Shown: positions 34,255 through 42,929 of the stretch, piece after piece
Position numbering within the stretch: position 1 is the stretch's first letter
Layout: every line of letters begins with the position of its first letter
Origin: Micromonospora parva
Lineage (GTDB): Bacteria > Actinomycetota > Actinomycetes > Mycobacteriales > Micromonosporaceae
Assembly: GCF_000718515.1 (NCBI RefSeq)
Contig: NZ_JNZS01000014.1
Coordinates: 1-64,000 of the forward strand
DNA length: 64,000 nucleotides
Reading direction: 5' to 3'
The notes under the pieces: model-generated
The model's input: only the letters and a program-made list of their open reading frames with translations
The model's database searches: none
What the model was told of the DNA's origin: nothing
Position numbers and translations under genes: made by a program

Positions 34255-35241
34255 ATGTCCGAGTTGCTGACCGCCGACCGCATCGAAGAGATCGCCGCCC
34301 TGGGCTCCGAGAGCCCGGACCCGGCCGCGCTCGTCGCCGAACTGGTGGGCGCCGTCGACGAGGGTCGGGTGGCGGACCCCGACGAGACCGGGTACGCACT
34401 GCTGGTCGCCGCTGACATCCTGGAGCAGGCCGGTGACCTGGCCGACGCGCTCGCCCTGGCCACCCGTGCGGTTGCCGAACAGCCGGACGACAACGCGTAC
34501 GCCCGAGCCGTGCGCGGCGGCCTGCTGCTGCGCCTCGGCCGCTCGGACGAGGGCCTGACCGAGCTGACCGCCCTGCGCCCGCTGCTGGAGACCGACCCCA
34601 AGTCCATGTACCTGATCGACGAGCTGGCCGAGTCCGGCCACGCCGAACTGGCACTGGAGTGGCTCACCGGGGCGCTGGACGCCATCCTGGAGCGGACCCG
34701 CACCCAGCAGCACGCGTCCGAGGACGCCCAGGACGAGGCCGCCGCCATGATCTACGGCCTGGCCCAGCAACGGCACGACCTGCGCGAAGAGGCGGGCCTA
34801 CCGCACGACGAGTACGACACCCTCGCCGACCGGCTGCGCGCCGCGAGCACCCACGCGCTCGACGCCCTCGACGACGGCCCGGCGACACTGCTGTTCTGGC
34901 CGCAGGCGGAGTTCACCGCACTGCTGCTGCGCTGGCCCACCCTCGTCGACAGCTACCCCGCCACCTGGGACGAGCACCGCGCCCAGATCGAACGCGCCCT
35001 CGTGGACGCCTCCGGGCTGGGCGGCGCCGACCTGGGCGTGGTCGTCGGCACCGTCGACGGACTGGCGGCGTTCGCCCAGACCGCCGGCAGCGACCCCACC
35101 AGCGAGGAAACCCTCGACGAGTACGCCGACAGCCTCGACGAGGCCGGCGTGACAGCCTGGCCGCCCGGCCGCAACGACACCTGCTGGTGCGGGTCCGGCA
35201 GCAAGTACAAGAAGTGCTGCCTGCCGCGCTCACGCGGCTGA
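34255..35241 (+). CDS. SEC-C zinc-motif protein with TPR-like helices
   Basis: A 328-aa acidic, helical protein. The first 150 residues have TPR-like helix pairs (DLADALALATRAVAEQPDD and ARAVRGGLLLRLGRSDEG). The C-terminus carries a SEC-C zinc-binding motif, RNDTCWCGSGSKYKKCC, as in the tail of SecA. Such proteins are thought to bind zinc and to assist protein handling, but no enzymatic domain is visible. ATG 34255 is chosen because the frame upstream reads through the preceding terminator. It stands alone between MFS and the F420-type enzyme. Confidence 0.82.
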   Translation: MSELLTADRIEEIAALGSESPDPAALVAELVGAVDEGRVADPDETGYALLVAADILEQAGDLADALALATRAVAEQPDDNAYARAVRGGLLLRLGRSDEGLTELTALRPLLETDPKSMYLIDELAESGHAELALEWLTGALDAILERTRTQQHASEDAQDEAAAMIYGLAQQRHDLREEAGLPHDEYDTLADRLRAASTHALDALDDGPATLLFWPQAEFTALLLRWPTLVDSYPATWDEHRAQIERALVDASGLGGADLGVVVGTVDGLAAFAQTAGSDPTSEETLDEYADSLDEAGVTAWPPGRNDTCWCGSGSKYKKCCLPRSRG

Positions 35242-35308
35242 CCCCTCCCCCGCCGCGTATGATCGACACCCCACTCGACCGTCCGGGCTCGACGATGGAG
35301 GCGATGCC

Positions 35309-35755
35309 GTGACCACCCACGAGCAGCACGAAACGGTCGAGGACAGCCCGGTCGGCTGGGTCGCCAGCCACATCCGGCGCTACGTGCAGACCGACGGCGC
35401 GGACGGGGGCACCTTCCACGGCGTACCCTCGCTGCTGCTCACCACCCGCGGACGCCGATCGGGCACACTGCGCCGCACCGCCCTGATGTACGGGCGCGAC
35501 GGTGACAACTATGTGCTGGTGGCGTCCAACGGCGGCGCGGCCAGACACCCCGCCTGGTACCTGAACCTGACCGCCGACCCGACAGTGGAGATCCAGGTCG
35601 GGGCGGAGCGGATCGCCGGGCGGGCCCGGACCGCGACCGGCGAGGAGCGCGTCCGGCTGTGGCCGGTGATGACGAAGGTCTTCCCGACGTACGCCCGCTA
35701 CGCGAAGGAGACCGACCGGGAGATCCCGGTCATCGTCATCGACCGCATCGATTGA
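35309..35755 (+). CDS. F420-dependent nitroreductase-family protein (DDN-like)
   Basis: Deazaflavin (F420)-dependent oxidoreductase of the DDN/FDOR-A group, 148 aa, split beta-barrel. Typical segments are LLLTTRGRRSGTLRRTALMYGRDGD, of which the GRRSG region binds the F420 phosphate, and VASNGGAARHPAWYLNL. The family reduces quinones or nitro compounds with reduced F420, which fits an actinomycete host. The start is the GTG at 35309. Confidence 0.9.
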   Translation: MTTHEQHETVEDSPVGWVASHIRRYVQTDGADGGTFHGVPSLLLTTRGRRSGTLRRTALMYGRDGDNYVLVASNGGAARHPAWYLNLTADPTVEIQVGAERIAGRARTATGEERVRLWPVMTKVFPTYARYAKETDREIPVIVIDRID

Positions 35756-35823
35756 TATCCGTAACTGCCGGGGCAGGCTAGGGTGACCGCAGGTAGGCAC
35801 CCACTCCGGCAAGGAGGACCATC

Positions 35824-36234
35824 GTGCGCCGCATCATCACCGCCATCGCACTACTCGGGCTGACCCTCTCCCTCGCGCTCGCGCCAACCCCGGCGAGCGC
35901 GGCCAGCAGCGTCGAAGTCACCTCCGCGACCCTTGTCGCACGCGGCGTCGCCGTGGACATCACCCTCACGGTGACCTGCCCAGCCGGCCTGTCCGGCGCC
36001 ACCGAGCTGATCGTCCGGCAGCGGTCGGGCGACAGAGTCGCCTACGCGGGTGGCTGGGCACCCCTCAACAGCTGCACGGGCGAGCCGCAAGCAGTGACCG
36101 GGAGGGCGTGGGCGCAGCCCGACGGGCTGGTCCTGCACAAGGGCGTCGCGCTGATCAGCGGTGGTTTCGAACTCTGCAACCAGGACGTCTGCGACTACCC
36201 GACCTTCGAGCAGACGTTCCGCATCACCCGCTGA
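35824..36234 (+). CDS. Small secreted protein of unknown function
   Basis: A 136-aa protein with a clear signal peptide (RRIITAIALLGLTLSLALAPTPASA, cleavage after residue 27 or so). The mature part of about 110 residues is predicted beta-rich and has four Cys (VTCPAG, NSCTG, LCNQDVCDY), which could form two disulfides. The pattern suggests an Ig-like extracellular domain. I do not recognise a named family. AAGGAGG lies just upstream of the GTG start. Confidence 0.78.
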   Translation: MRRIITAIALLGLTLSLALAPTPASAASSVEVTSATLVARGVAVDITLTVTCPAGLSGATELIVRQRSGDRVAYAGGWAPLNSCTGEPQAVTGRAWAQPDGLVLHKGVALISGGFELCNQDVCDYPTFEQTFRITR

Positions 36235-36261
36235 GCACGGTTGCGCTGCCCTCGCAGGTGG

Positions 36262-36522
36262 TCAGTTGCCGAGCGCCCGGACCTTGGCGATCGTCTCCTG
36301 GACGTGCTGCTTGGCCGGGTCGCCACCCTGGGCGGCCTGTGCCAGCGCCTGACGGTACGAGTCGATCATGCCAACCAGCGGACCAGCGGCAACGCCCTCA
36401 AGGGCACCGGCGACCAGCGCCCGCGCCTCGGCCGCGTCCTGTGCCGCCGCTGCGGTCTTGGCCTTCGCCTCGTCCAGCTTCTGCGCCGCCGCCGCCAACC
36501 TCGCGATGATCTGTGCCGCGCT
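36262..36522 (-). CDS. Small helical protein, DUF6244-like
   Basis: An 86-aa Ala/Gln/Glu-rich protein predicted to form two or three long helices: AQIIARLAAAAQKLDEAKAK, a middle GPLVGMIDSYRQAL, and KQHVQETIAKVRALGN. Size and helical-hairpin form recall WXG100-type secreted proteins, but there is no WXG motif. It resembles the small DUF6244 family of Micromonosporaceae. GTG 36522 is chosen because GGGGAGG stands five bases upstream; an ATG at 36600 would add an unrelated leader. A 23-bp palindrome separates it from the gene upstream. Confidence 0.75.
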   Translation of the reverse strand, partial: SAAQIIARLAAAAQKLDEAKAKTAAAAQDAAEARALVAGALEGVAAGPLVGMIDSYRQALAQAAQGGDPAKQHVQETIAKVRALGN

Positions 36523-36640
36523 CACGCGCACCTCCCCGTGATCGACCACCAGCTCCACCGCGGAGACCACCTGGGAGCCTACGAGATCCGCGCACCCCAC
36601 GCGATCGGGCGCTCGCTCCCGCCTCGCCAGGTGCGAACAC

Positions 36641-36691
36641 GAGATCTTGGACAGTTTCCGTCACGTCCTGACGGAAACTGTCCAAGATCTC
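36641..36691 (-). terminator. Perfect 23-bp palindrome
   Basis: Arms 36641-36663 and 36669-36691 pair without mismatch around CGTCC. It lies downstream of the small membrane protein gene and upstream of the 86-aa gene. The stem contains GATCTTGGACAGTTT and is AT-richer than its surroundings, unlike most terminator hairpins here. Confidence 0.8.
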
Positions 36692-36726
36692 CAGCAACAC
36701 CAGCCGGCAGGCCAGGCCGAGGCGGG

Positions 36727-37398
36727 CTATGGCGACGGCGGGCCGTTCTGTGCCCGGGTGATCAGATCGTGCAGCGGCTTGGTGCCGCTGCCGACCATCA
36801 CACCGGTCACCACGGCATCGACCCAGACCGCCACCCCGTTCCAGTCGGCACCGGCGACCGCGTGCAGCACATAGAACCCGCCGGCGCTGGACGCCACGGT
36901 GGCCAACCCGCTCGCGAGACCCCACGCGACGATGGTGCGGTTCGCCTTCGCCCGGGCGACCTTGGCCGTGGCCACGGCGATCGCCGCACGGTCGGCCTCG
37001 GTGGGGCCGTCGATCCGGCTGTTCGCCTCGGTCATCGTCTGGGACAACGCGGCCTCGGCGGCGCGTCCCGGCAGCCACCGCGAGAACGGTTCGAGGATCC
37101 GTTCGACAGCCGCGGCGAAGACCAACAGGGTGAGGAACACGCCGGTGGTGTCCTCGGGCTGGATCTTCGCCGCGGAGGCGCCGCTACGCCAGATCAGCCA
37201 GCCGGCAACAGCGCCGACGCCGATCAACCCGAAGCCCGCAACCACCGCGCCCACGCCGGCCTGCTGCGATGCGGCGACGACCGACAGCGCCCGCTCCTGG
37301 TCTGAGCCGGGCGTCGTCCTCGGTGCGGCAGCATCGGCTTCAGGTGGCGAAACGGTCGTGCTCTCCCGCACCGACACCGGATCCCCGTGAGTGGACAC
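36727..37398 (-). CDS. Small multi-TM membrane protein of unknown function
   Basis: A 223-aa protein. An acidic, Pro/Ala/Thr-rich N-terminal 40 residues precede hydrophobic helices at VGAVVAGFGLIGVGAVAGWL, GVFLTLLVFAAAVERIL, IVAWGLASGLATVASSAGGF and the segment WVDAVVTGVMVGSGT. Between helices 2 and 3 is a charged, helical loop (TEANSRIDGPTEADRAAIAV and KVARAKANR). No known family is recognised. GTG 37398 has AGGG close upstream; a TTG at 37422 is a poorer start. One ~90-bp repeat copy ends just upstream. It faces the divergent NACHT gene. Confidence 0.72.
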   Translation of the reverse strand: MSTHGDPVSVRESTTVSPPEADAAAPRTTPGSDQERALSVVAASQQAGVGAVVAGFGLIGVGAVAGWLIWRSGASAAKIQPEDTTGVFLTLLVFAAAVERILEPFSRWLPGRAAEAALSQTMTEANSRIDGPTEADRAAIAVATAKVARAKANRTIVAWGLASGLATVASSAGGFYVLHAVAGADWNGVAVWVDAVVTGVMVGSGTKPLHDLITRAQNGPPSP

Positions 37399-37416
37399 CA
37401 GACCCTGCAATTGCCC

Positions 37417-37506
37417 GACCAACCTTTCGACAGCCGCTCATGAGATGCCGAGGCTGGACATTCCAGCCCCGGTCTCCCCAGCGGAACCGACAGCGCTCGG
37501 GGCGCG
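37417..37506. repeat. Diverged direct repeat, left copy
   Basis: This copy shares, in order, GACCAACC, CCGCTCA, AGCGGAA, CCGA and the exact 15-mer AGCGCTCGGGGCGCG with 41901-41994, in the same orientation. Spacing between the blocks is nearly equal. It sits in the divergent gap between the small membrane protein and the NACHT gene, so it may also hold promoter signals. Confidence 0.65.
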
Positions 37507-37656
37507 AGACTACGGCACCGGTGTAGGCACAGTGGAGGCGACGGCCGGGAGGCGTGGCCGGGCACGCCCGCACCGTCGACCGGACCACGCGGGTCGTTCG
37601 GCGAGTCGAGCCTCGGCCGCGACGCCAGGTAGCAGCGGTGGCGCACGATCGACGGT

Positions 37657-40200
37657 GTGGACATGGCGCTGGAGTGGTTGCGGATGTGGGACTGGCTGGA
37701 CCGGGGTGAACTGCTGCTGAGCACCCTGCTGGCCATCGTGGTGGTCTCAAGCTGGGCGAAGCTCCGGATGCGCCAACTGCGGCGCGGGGCGCCCGAGGAG
37801 CGGTACCGCCGATGGTTCATCACCGAGCACCGGGTGTACAACCCGTACCTGGCTGCGCCGGAGACGCTACGACTCGAACGGACCCTGGTGCCGCTGTTCG
37901 TCACCGAGGATGGGCAGCCGGACCGGGCAGCCGACGCCGGCGAACGGATCGCCGACCGGGACAGCCACGTCGTCCTTCTGGGTGACGCCGGGTCCGGCAA
38001 GACGACCACACTGAAAGCGTTCGGGATCGCGGCCCTCGGCGGCGTCGACGGTCACAGTGGGGACGGGCGGAACCGTGAGGTGCCGTTCCTGGTGCCGGTA
38101 CGGCTGCTCCGCGGCGTCGGACAACCGGTCACCCTGACCGACTACATCCTTGCGATGTTGCGGTCGCAGAAGGGGTTGGCGCTGACCAGGGAGGAGGCCC
38201 ACCAGCTCTTCGCCCAGGTGTTGCAGCAGCGGCGCTGCGTGGTGCTGCTCGACGGGTTGGACGAGGTGACGCCGACCGTCTACGCGGCCGTCCGGGACGA
38301 GGTGTACCGCTTCCTCACCGACCACACCCCGGAGCTGCCGACCGCCAACGCCCGCATCGTGATCACCTGCCGGCGACTCACGTTCCTGCGGATCGCCGAC
38401 GACTGGCAGCCCCAGCCGTTCGGTGCGCACCGCAGCTATGTGCTGGCACCACTGCGGGACACCGAGATACTCGCCTACCTGCGGGCCTTCCCGGACCGGT
38501 TCCCGGAGGTGGACGGACCGCAGCGCTTCATGCGGCAGCTACACGCATCGGGCACGCTGGGCATGCACCGCAACCCGCTGGTCCTCTCGATGTCGGTCGG
38601 CCTCTACGCGGGGCGGAAGTTCCCCGCCATCGCGCACTCGACGGCGCGGCTGTACGACGAGATGATCGACGAGATGCTCGGCCGGCACAGTTTCCGGGCC
38701 GATGACCTCACCAGCGGTGCGAACGAGTTCGATCAGGCCGACAAGCTGCGAGTTCTGCGGGAGTTCGCGCTGCGGGCGGCGCTCGGCCCGCCCGGGTTCG
38801 GACCGTTCGACCGGTTGACGCTCGTCGACTTCGTGTCGGCGACGGGAGATCGACTACGGCAGAACCTCAACGGCCGCGCCGAGGAGTTCGTCGGCGAGAT
38901 CATCCATCGGTCTGGGCTGCTCAGCCGTGTCGCCGACGAGCAGTACGAGTTCGTGCACCGTTCGTTGCAGGAGCACCTGGTCGCCGCCGAACTGCTACGC
39001 CAACGCGACGACGGCCTACGACTGCTACGTGAGCGGGCGACGGAGCGCGAGTGGCGTCGAGTGGTGCTCTTCTACACCGCCACGGCGGACCAGGCCGTCG
39101 TCACCGGCTTCATCGAGGACCTGGCCGACCTTGACCCGGCCCTCGCCTGCGCCTGCCTGGCCGGGGCGGACTGCCTCAACCCGGTCGGATTCGCCGTCCT
39201 GGAGCGGATGGCCAAACCGCTGCGCGACCCGAGGCCCGCGGTGATGCTCCCGGCGCTGGCAGCGGTGCTGAGCGCCACGGCCTCGCCCCGCGCGGCGATC
39301 CGCGACACCGCGCGCGACCTGGCCTTCACCTGGCTGACGAACGTCGCCGGCGAGGCGGACGCGGCGGACGCGCTCGGCGGCACCCACGAGACGCTGCTCG
39401 AGGTGGTGACGATGCTGGTGGAACGGTTGGGGGAGAGTTCCATCAGCCGCTTGATGGTCGCCCGGTTGGTGGGCGTCGTGCCTGATGATCCACGATTCGT
39501 CGAGCCGTTGTGGCGGTGCCTACGCACCGCCGAGGGCGCGGGCACCGACGACCCCTCCCTCGTACCGCTGGTCGACCGACTGCTCCGGCTCGCCACCGAC
39601 CCGGCCTGCTTCCACACGTTGCAGCGTCAACCGGCCGCGCAGCCGAGGTTCGCGACCGCGCTGCTGCGTCAGCAGGTGTATCCGTTCCGGCGCGGACTGG
39701 ACCGACAATCGAACCTGGTGACCCTGCTGTGCTGGGCCAGGGAGGTCACCGCGGAGGCACCGGACGTCAACCGTTTCCTGGAAGCCAAGGCCACCGACCC
39801 GGGCCGCTGGGCCAGCCTTGAGGCGGACTGGCGGCACCGGACCGCCTCGGTCGTCGTTCCGGTCTTCCGGGCGCACCGGGTCGACCGCCACCGGGCCGAG
39901 CGGGCGACGGGCGCGACGCTGACCCTGCTCTCGGTGGCGGCGCTCGTCGCGGTCGGCTGGGATCTGGCCCGACCCAGCGGCTTGCTGGGCCCGGTCGGCG
40001 GCACCGCGGCGGTCCTGTTGGCGACGGTGGAGCTGGGGCTGGCGCTGACCATGCTGGGGCTGCAGCCCTGGATCCGGATGCGTGCCGTACGGATGTGGCG
40101 ACCCAACGAGTGGATCGACACCTACGAGGATCCCCGCAGCCGACACTGGTTGGTGCCGGACGGCGGCGACGGCCGGCCGGTGGGCGGCGTCACGGCGTGA
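37657..40200 (+). CDS. Membrane-anchored NACHT NTPase
   Basis: STAND-class NTPase, 847 aa. One membrane helix (about 17-33) precedes a basic juxtamembrane region and the NACHT domain: Walker A GDAGSGKTT (109-117) and Walker B CVVLLDGLDEV (194-204) with the DxxDE feature typical of NACHT, then a sensor region (RIVITCRRLTFL) and a winged-helix-like part ending HRSLQEHLVAAELL. Residues 480-740 are helical and HEAT-like, a likely sensor/superstructure. Two C-terminal helices (about 750-805) enter the membrane again, leaving a short cytoplasmic tail. Its stop codon overlaps that of a convergent membrane-bound binding protein by 11 bp. Bacterial NACHT proteins are known antiphage sensors, but this membrane form is unusual. 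Confidence 0.87.
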   Translation: MDMALEWLRMWDWLDRGELLLSTLLAIVVVSSWAKLRMRQLRRGAPEERYRRWFITEHRVYNPYLAAPETLRLERTLVPLFVTEDGQPDRAADAGERIADRDSHVVLLGDAGSGKTTTLKAFGIAALGGVDGHSGDGRNREVPFLVPVRLLRGVGQPVTLTDYILAMLRSQKGLALTREEAHQLFAQVLQQRRCVVLLDGLDEVTPTVYAAVRDEVYRFLTDHTPELPTANARIVITCRRLTFLRIADDWQPQPFGAHRSYVLAPLRDTEILAYLRAFPDRFPEVDGPQRFMRQLHASGTLGMHRNPLVLSMSVGLYAGRKFPAIAHSTARLYDEMIDEMLGRHSFRADDLTSGANEFDQADKLRVLREFALRAALGPPGFGPFDRLTLVDFVSATGDRLRQNLNGRAEEFVGEIIHRSGLLSRVADEQYEFVHRSLQEHLVAAELLRQRDDGLRLLRERATEREWRRVVLFYTATADQAVVTGFIEDLADLDPALACACLAGADCLNPVGFAVLERMAKPLRDPRPAVMLPALAAVLSATASPRAAIRDTARDLAFTWLTNVAGEADAADALGGTHETLLEVVTMLVERLGESSISRLMVARLVGVVPDDPRFVEPLWRCLRTAEGAGTDDPSLVPLVDRLLRLATDPACFHTLQRQPAAQPRFATALLRQQVYPFRRGLDRQSNLVTLLCWAREVTAEAPDVNRFLEAKATDPGRWASLEADWRHRTASVVVPVFRAHRVDRHRAERATGATLTLLSVAALVAVGWDLARPSGLLGPVGGTAAVLLATVELGLALTMLGLQPWIRMRAVRMWRPNEWIDTYEDPRSRHWLVPDGGDGRPVGGVTA

Positions 40201-41719
40201 GGTACGGCGGGACGTTGGCCGGCAGTCGGGGGCCGGTCTTGCCGAGTTGCCGGTACATCACGACCTTGCCGGTGGCCCGCCCGTCGCCGTTCGCCCGGCC
40301 ACCGAACGACAGGGTGCCGGACGCCCCGGCGACCTTGTGGGCCAGCGTGAGGTTGCTGAACTGGGTTTGCACGTCGGCGGCTCCGGGCAGGTTGTCTCTC
40401 CCGGTGGCCATCCGGATCGCTTTCACAGCGCTCGCGACGGCGTCGTGGTACATCACCGCGTAGCCGTCGTTCAGATTGTCGGACGGGAACTTCTCGTCGA
40501 CGTGGTATGCCTTGAGGAAGTCCGCGAAGCCCGCCGGCGTACCGGGTCGCCTGCCGATCCAGGCCGGCGCGTCCGCCGAGGAGGCCCAGATCACCGAGAC
40601 GTTGGCCTCGTCGAGGAGATTCACCTGCTGCGGTGAGAGCTGAAATCCGGTGGCACCGACCATGATGGTCAGTGGGTGACTGCGGCAGGTCCGCTCCCGC
40701 AGTGCGGCGGCCAGGCTCGGAAAGTCGGCGACCCGGCCGGCGTAGAACACCATTTGCAGTTTGATGGCGTCGTCGGCCACCGCGTTGCACAGGTTCGTCA
40801 CCACCGGGCTGAAGACGTTCGGCATAGCTGGATTGCCGACCGTGCCGCCGGCGAAGGCCTGCGGCGGCGCTTTGAGGTAGCCCTTCAGCACACTGGTGAA
40901 GGCCTCGGTCAGCGTCAACGGATAGGGGTCCTTGTTCTGGTCGTAGACGACGATTCCGTTGCGGGGCAGCGTGTCCGGGTTTTTGTCCAGCAGGTCCTTC
41001 AGCGACATCGCGTAGTCGTCGTTGCTCGGCGACACACTGTGGAACGTCGAGTATCGCTCTGCGTTCAGGCTGGTCGCGGAGGTGACCGCCCCGACCATGG
41101 GGATGCCCCGCTGGGACAACGCCGACGCGACCCCTTCGGTACCCGTGAAGCTGGAGCCGAGGCCCACGACGGCCACCACCGGATGCTCAGCGTCGCCCAG
41201 CGCCACAATCGCCGGAACGAGCGCGTCGAGGGCCGGTTGCCTGCTGCCCTGGTTGACCAGGAGCAACTGCACGGCGGGTGCGTTCTGGTCGCCGAAGGCC
41301 GACGAGGTGTTTGCCCGGCGCAAGGCCACGTAGGCGCCCTGCAAACTGAATGTGATCGGTTCGAGGGACATGGCCGAGGCTGCGGGTTTCGGGGCGATGC
41401 TCAACGGCGTCAGCAGCACCACCCGGACGTACCGTCGGGCCTGGGCACCGACCTCTCGATTGCTGACGAGGATCTTCTCGGCGACGTCCCGGATCGCGGG
41501 GTCGAGCGTGGCACTGTCGGTGACCGGGCCGAGGCATTCCTGGGTGCTGTCGTCCAGCACGCCGGCGCAACCGGCCGCGGAGGGCGTCGGGGCGCTCGTC
41601 CGCTTCTGGTCGGGCTCGCTGTCGCAGAAGGCCAGCACACCGACGAGCGCGAGCAGCGCAAGAGCGATGACCCCGGCCATCCCAATCCGTAACGCATTCG
41701 TACCCGTCGAACCGAACAC
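40190..41719 (-). CDS. Membrane-anchored type 1 periplasmic-binding-fold protein
   Basis: A 509-aa protein with an N-terminal signal anchor (RIGMAGVIALALLALVGVL) and an extracellular receptor-ligand-binding (LivK-like) domain. Seen are PITFSLQGAYVALRRAN, VVAVVGLGSSFTGTEGVA, GIPMVGAVTSAT and YAVMYHDAVASAVKAI. The residue before the Cys near the anchor end is Phe, so a lipobox is unlikely. No ABC permease or ATPase lies nearby, which argues for sensing rather than import. GTG 41719 has GGAGG seven bases upstream. It is convergent with and overlaps the NACHT gene, and is related to the C-terminal half of the 897-aa receptor. Confidence 0.85.
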   Translation of the reverse strand: MFGSTGTNALRIGMAGVIALALLALVGVLAFCDSEPDQKRTSAPTPSAAGCAGVLDDSTQECLGPVTDSATLDPAIRDVAEKILVSNREVGAQARRYVRVVLLTPLSIAPKPAASAMSLEPITFSLQGAYVALRRANTSSAFGDQNAPAVQLLLVNQGSRQPALDALVPAIVALGDAEHPVVAVVGLGSSFTGTEGVASALSQRGIPMVGAVTSATSLNAERYSTFHSVSPSNDDYAMSLKDLLDKNPDTLPRNGIVVYDQNKDPYPLTLTEAFTSVLKGYLKAPPQAFAGGTVGNPAMPNVFSPVVTNLCNAVADDAIKLQMVFYAGRVADFPSLAAALRERTCRSHPLTIMVGATGFQLSPQQVNLLDEANVSVIWASSADAPAWIGRRPGTPAGFADFLKAYHVDEKFPSDNLNDGYAVMYHDAVASAVKAIRMATGRDNLPGAADVQTQFSNLTLAHKVAGASGTLSFGGRANGDGRATGKVVMYRQLGKTGPRLPANVPPYLTP

Positions 41720-42002
41720 CGAACTACCTCCATTTGACCAGAGCCCTGGGACGCAATTTCTGCCGGCGCGCCAGATCCGAGACATTTGCACTTCATTTCT
41801 CGGCTCGGGGGCGGCTACCGGCAGACGCGGACACCGTCTCCACCATCGGTCATGCCCAACGAATGGATGCGCTTCAGTCATCTAGCTGACTCGGCACCGC
41901 GACCAACCCCTCGGCCTACCGCTCACGACCCCCCGAGGTGGAACGACCCAGATCCTCGGCAAGCGGAATGCACACCGATAGCGCTCGGGGCGCGCACACC
42001 GA
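41720..42002. promoter_or_regulatory. Upstream region of binding-protein gene
   Basis: This 283-bp gap has no gene. It should hold the promoter of the minus-strand binding-protein gene. A short dyad AGTCA/TGACT lies at 41876-41891, and the right copy of the ~90-bp repeat fills 41901-41994, ending 8 bp before the neighbouring stop codon. Confidence 0.4.
41901..41994. repeat. Diverged direct repeat, right copy
   Basis: This is the partner of 37417-37506. Conserved blocks occur in the same order and orientation and end in the identical 15-mer AGCGCTCGGGGCGCG (41980-41994). The two copies bracket exactly the NACHT and binding-protein gene pair. Confidence 0.65.
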
Positions 42003-42929
42003 TCAGCGCAGGCCGCGCACCAGCAGCAGATAGGCGCAGTAGGCCACCGGCACCAGCAGGAAACAGATCAGGAACCCCAGCGGCAGATAGCGCGGCGGGG
42101 TGCCGGCGACCATCGCGGGTCGTCCCCACCGGCCCAGCACCAGGTACCCGCCGAAGAACGCCACCGCCGGCAGCCCCGCGCAGATCCACGCGCCGAGGGT
42201 GAACCCGTCGACCAGACCGACGCCGGAGGCGAGCACCAGCATCAGCATGAGCACCCCGGCCGCCGCGCCGCAGCCGGCGTAGACGGCGACCGCCCGGGCC
42301 AGCGGCGACCACGTCGGCAGCAGCACCGGCCGCTGGGCCAGCAGCTCCGCCTGGTGCCCGTGCCGGTCGGCCTCGTCGGCCATCCGCCGGGCCAGTTCCA
42401 ACTCCACCGCCGGGTCGGCAGCGGCCGCGCGTTGCGCCGGCACCCCACCGCCCGCCGGGGTCACCGCCGTCGGCAGCGCCAGCCGCGCCTCCCCCGCCGG
42501 CAGCTCGGGGTACGCCTCGACCCCCGCCCGCCCCGGGGCGCCGGCTGCGCCGGCGGATTCCCCGCCCCCGGTTCCGGGTGCGGTGGCGGGGCCGAACCCC
42601 GTGGCGGACGCCGAACCGGAGCCGGACGCTGGCACCGAGCCGGCAGCGGACGCCGATCCGGGGCCGGACGGCGGGCCGGGCCAGGTGGCGGCGTCGCCCG
42701 ACGCCCCGGCCCCCGGGCCAGCGGTCGGGGATGGCTGGTCGACGCCGATCGCCCGGCCGAGCTGGTCGAGGCGCTGCCCCTGGGCGGTCAGCCGCTGCTG
42801 GAGGGAGTCGACGGCGGCGTGCAGGTCACGACGGCGCGCGGATTCGGTGGCGGCGTGTTGTTCACCGGCGCGGCGCTGCTCGGAGAGCTGCCGGGCCAGC
42901 GCCGCGTACTCCTCGAAGGACACTGTCAC
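42003..42929 (-). CDS. Coiled-coil multi-TM protein
   Basis: A 308-aa protein. The N-terminal 55 residues form a likely coiled coil (EYAALARQLSEQRRAGEQ and LHAAVDSLQQRLTAQGQRLD). A low-complexity Gly/Ser/Ala/Pro stretch of about 80 residues follows, then a charged helix (VELELARRMADEADRHGHQ) and four membrane helices at the C-terminus. Start GTG 42929 overlaps the FtsK-like stop codon (GTGA), so the two are translationally coupled. No family is recognised. The linkage suggests a membrane partner of the ATPase. A longer open frame in the same phase runs antisense-like across the FtsK gene and is not real. Confidence 0.8.
   Translation of the reverse strand: MTVSFEEYAALARQLSEQRRAGEQHAATESARRRDLHAAVDSLQQRLTAQGQRLDQLGRAIGVDQPSPTAGPGAGASGDAATWPGPPSGPGSASAAGSVPASGSGSASATGFGPATAPGTGGGESAGAAGAPGRAGVEAYPELPAGEARLALPTAVTPAGGGVPAQRAAAADPAVELELARRMADEADRHGHQAELLAQRPVLLPTWSPLARAVAVYAGCGAAAGVLMLMLVLASGVGLVDGFTLGAWICAGLPAVAFFGGYLVLGRWGRPAMVAGTPPRYLPLGFLICFLLVPVAYCAYLLLVRGLR

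Noticed and set aside
40190..41719. ABC importer based on the binding-fold protein
   Set aside because: No permease or ATPase of an ABC type is near, and the N-terminus is a membrane anchor without a good lipobox.
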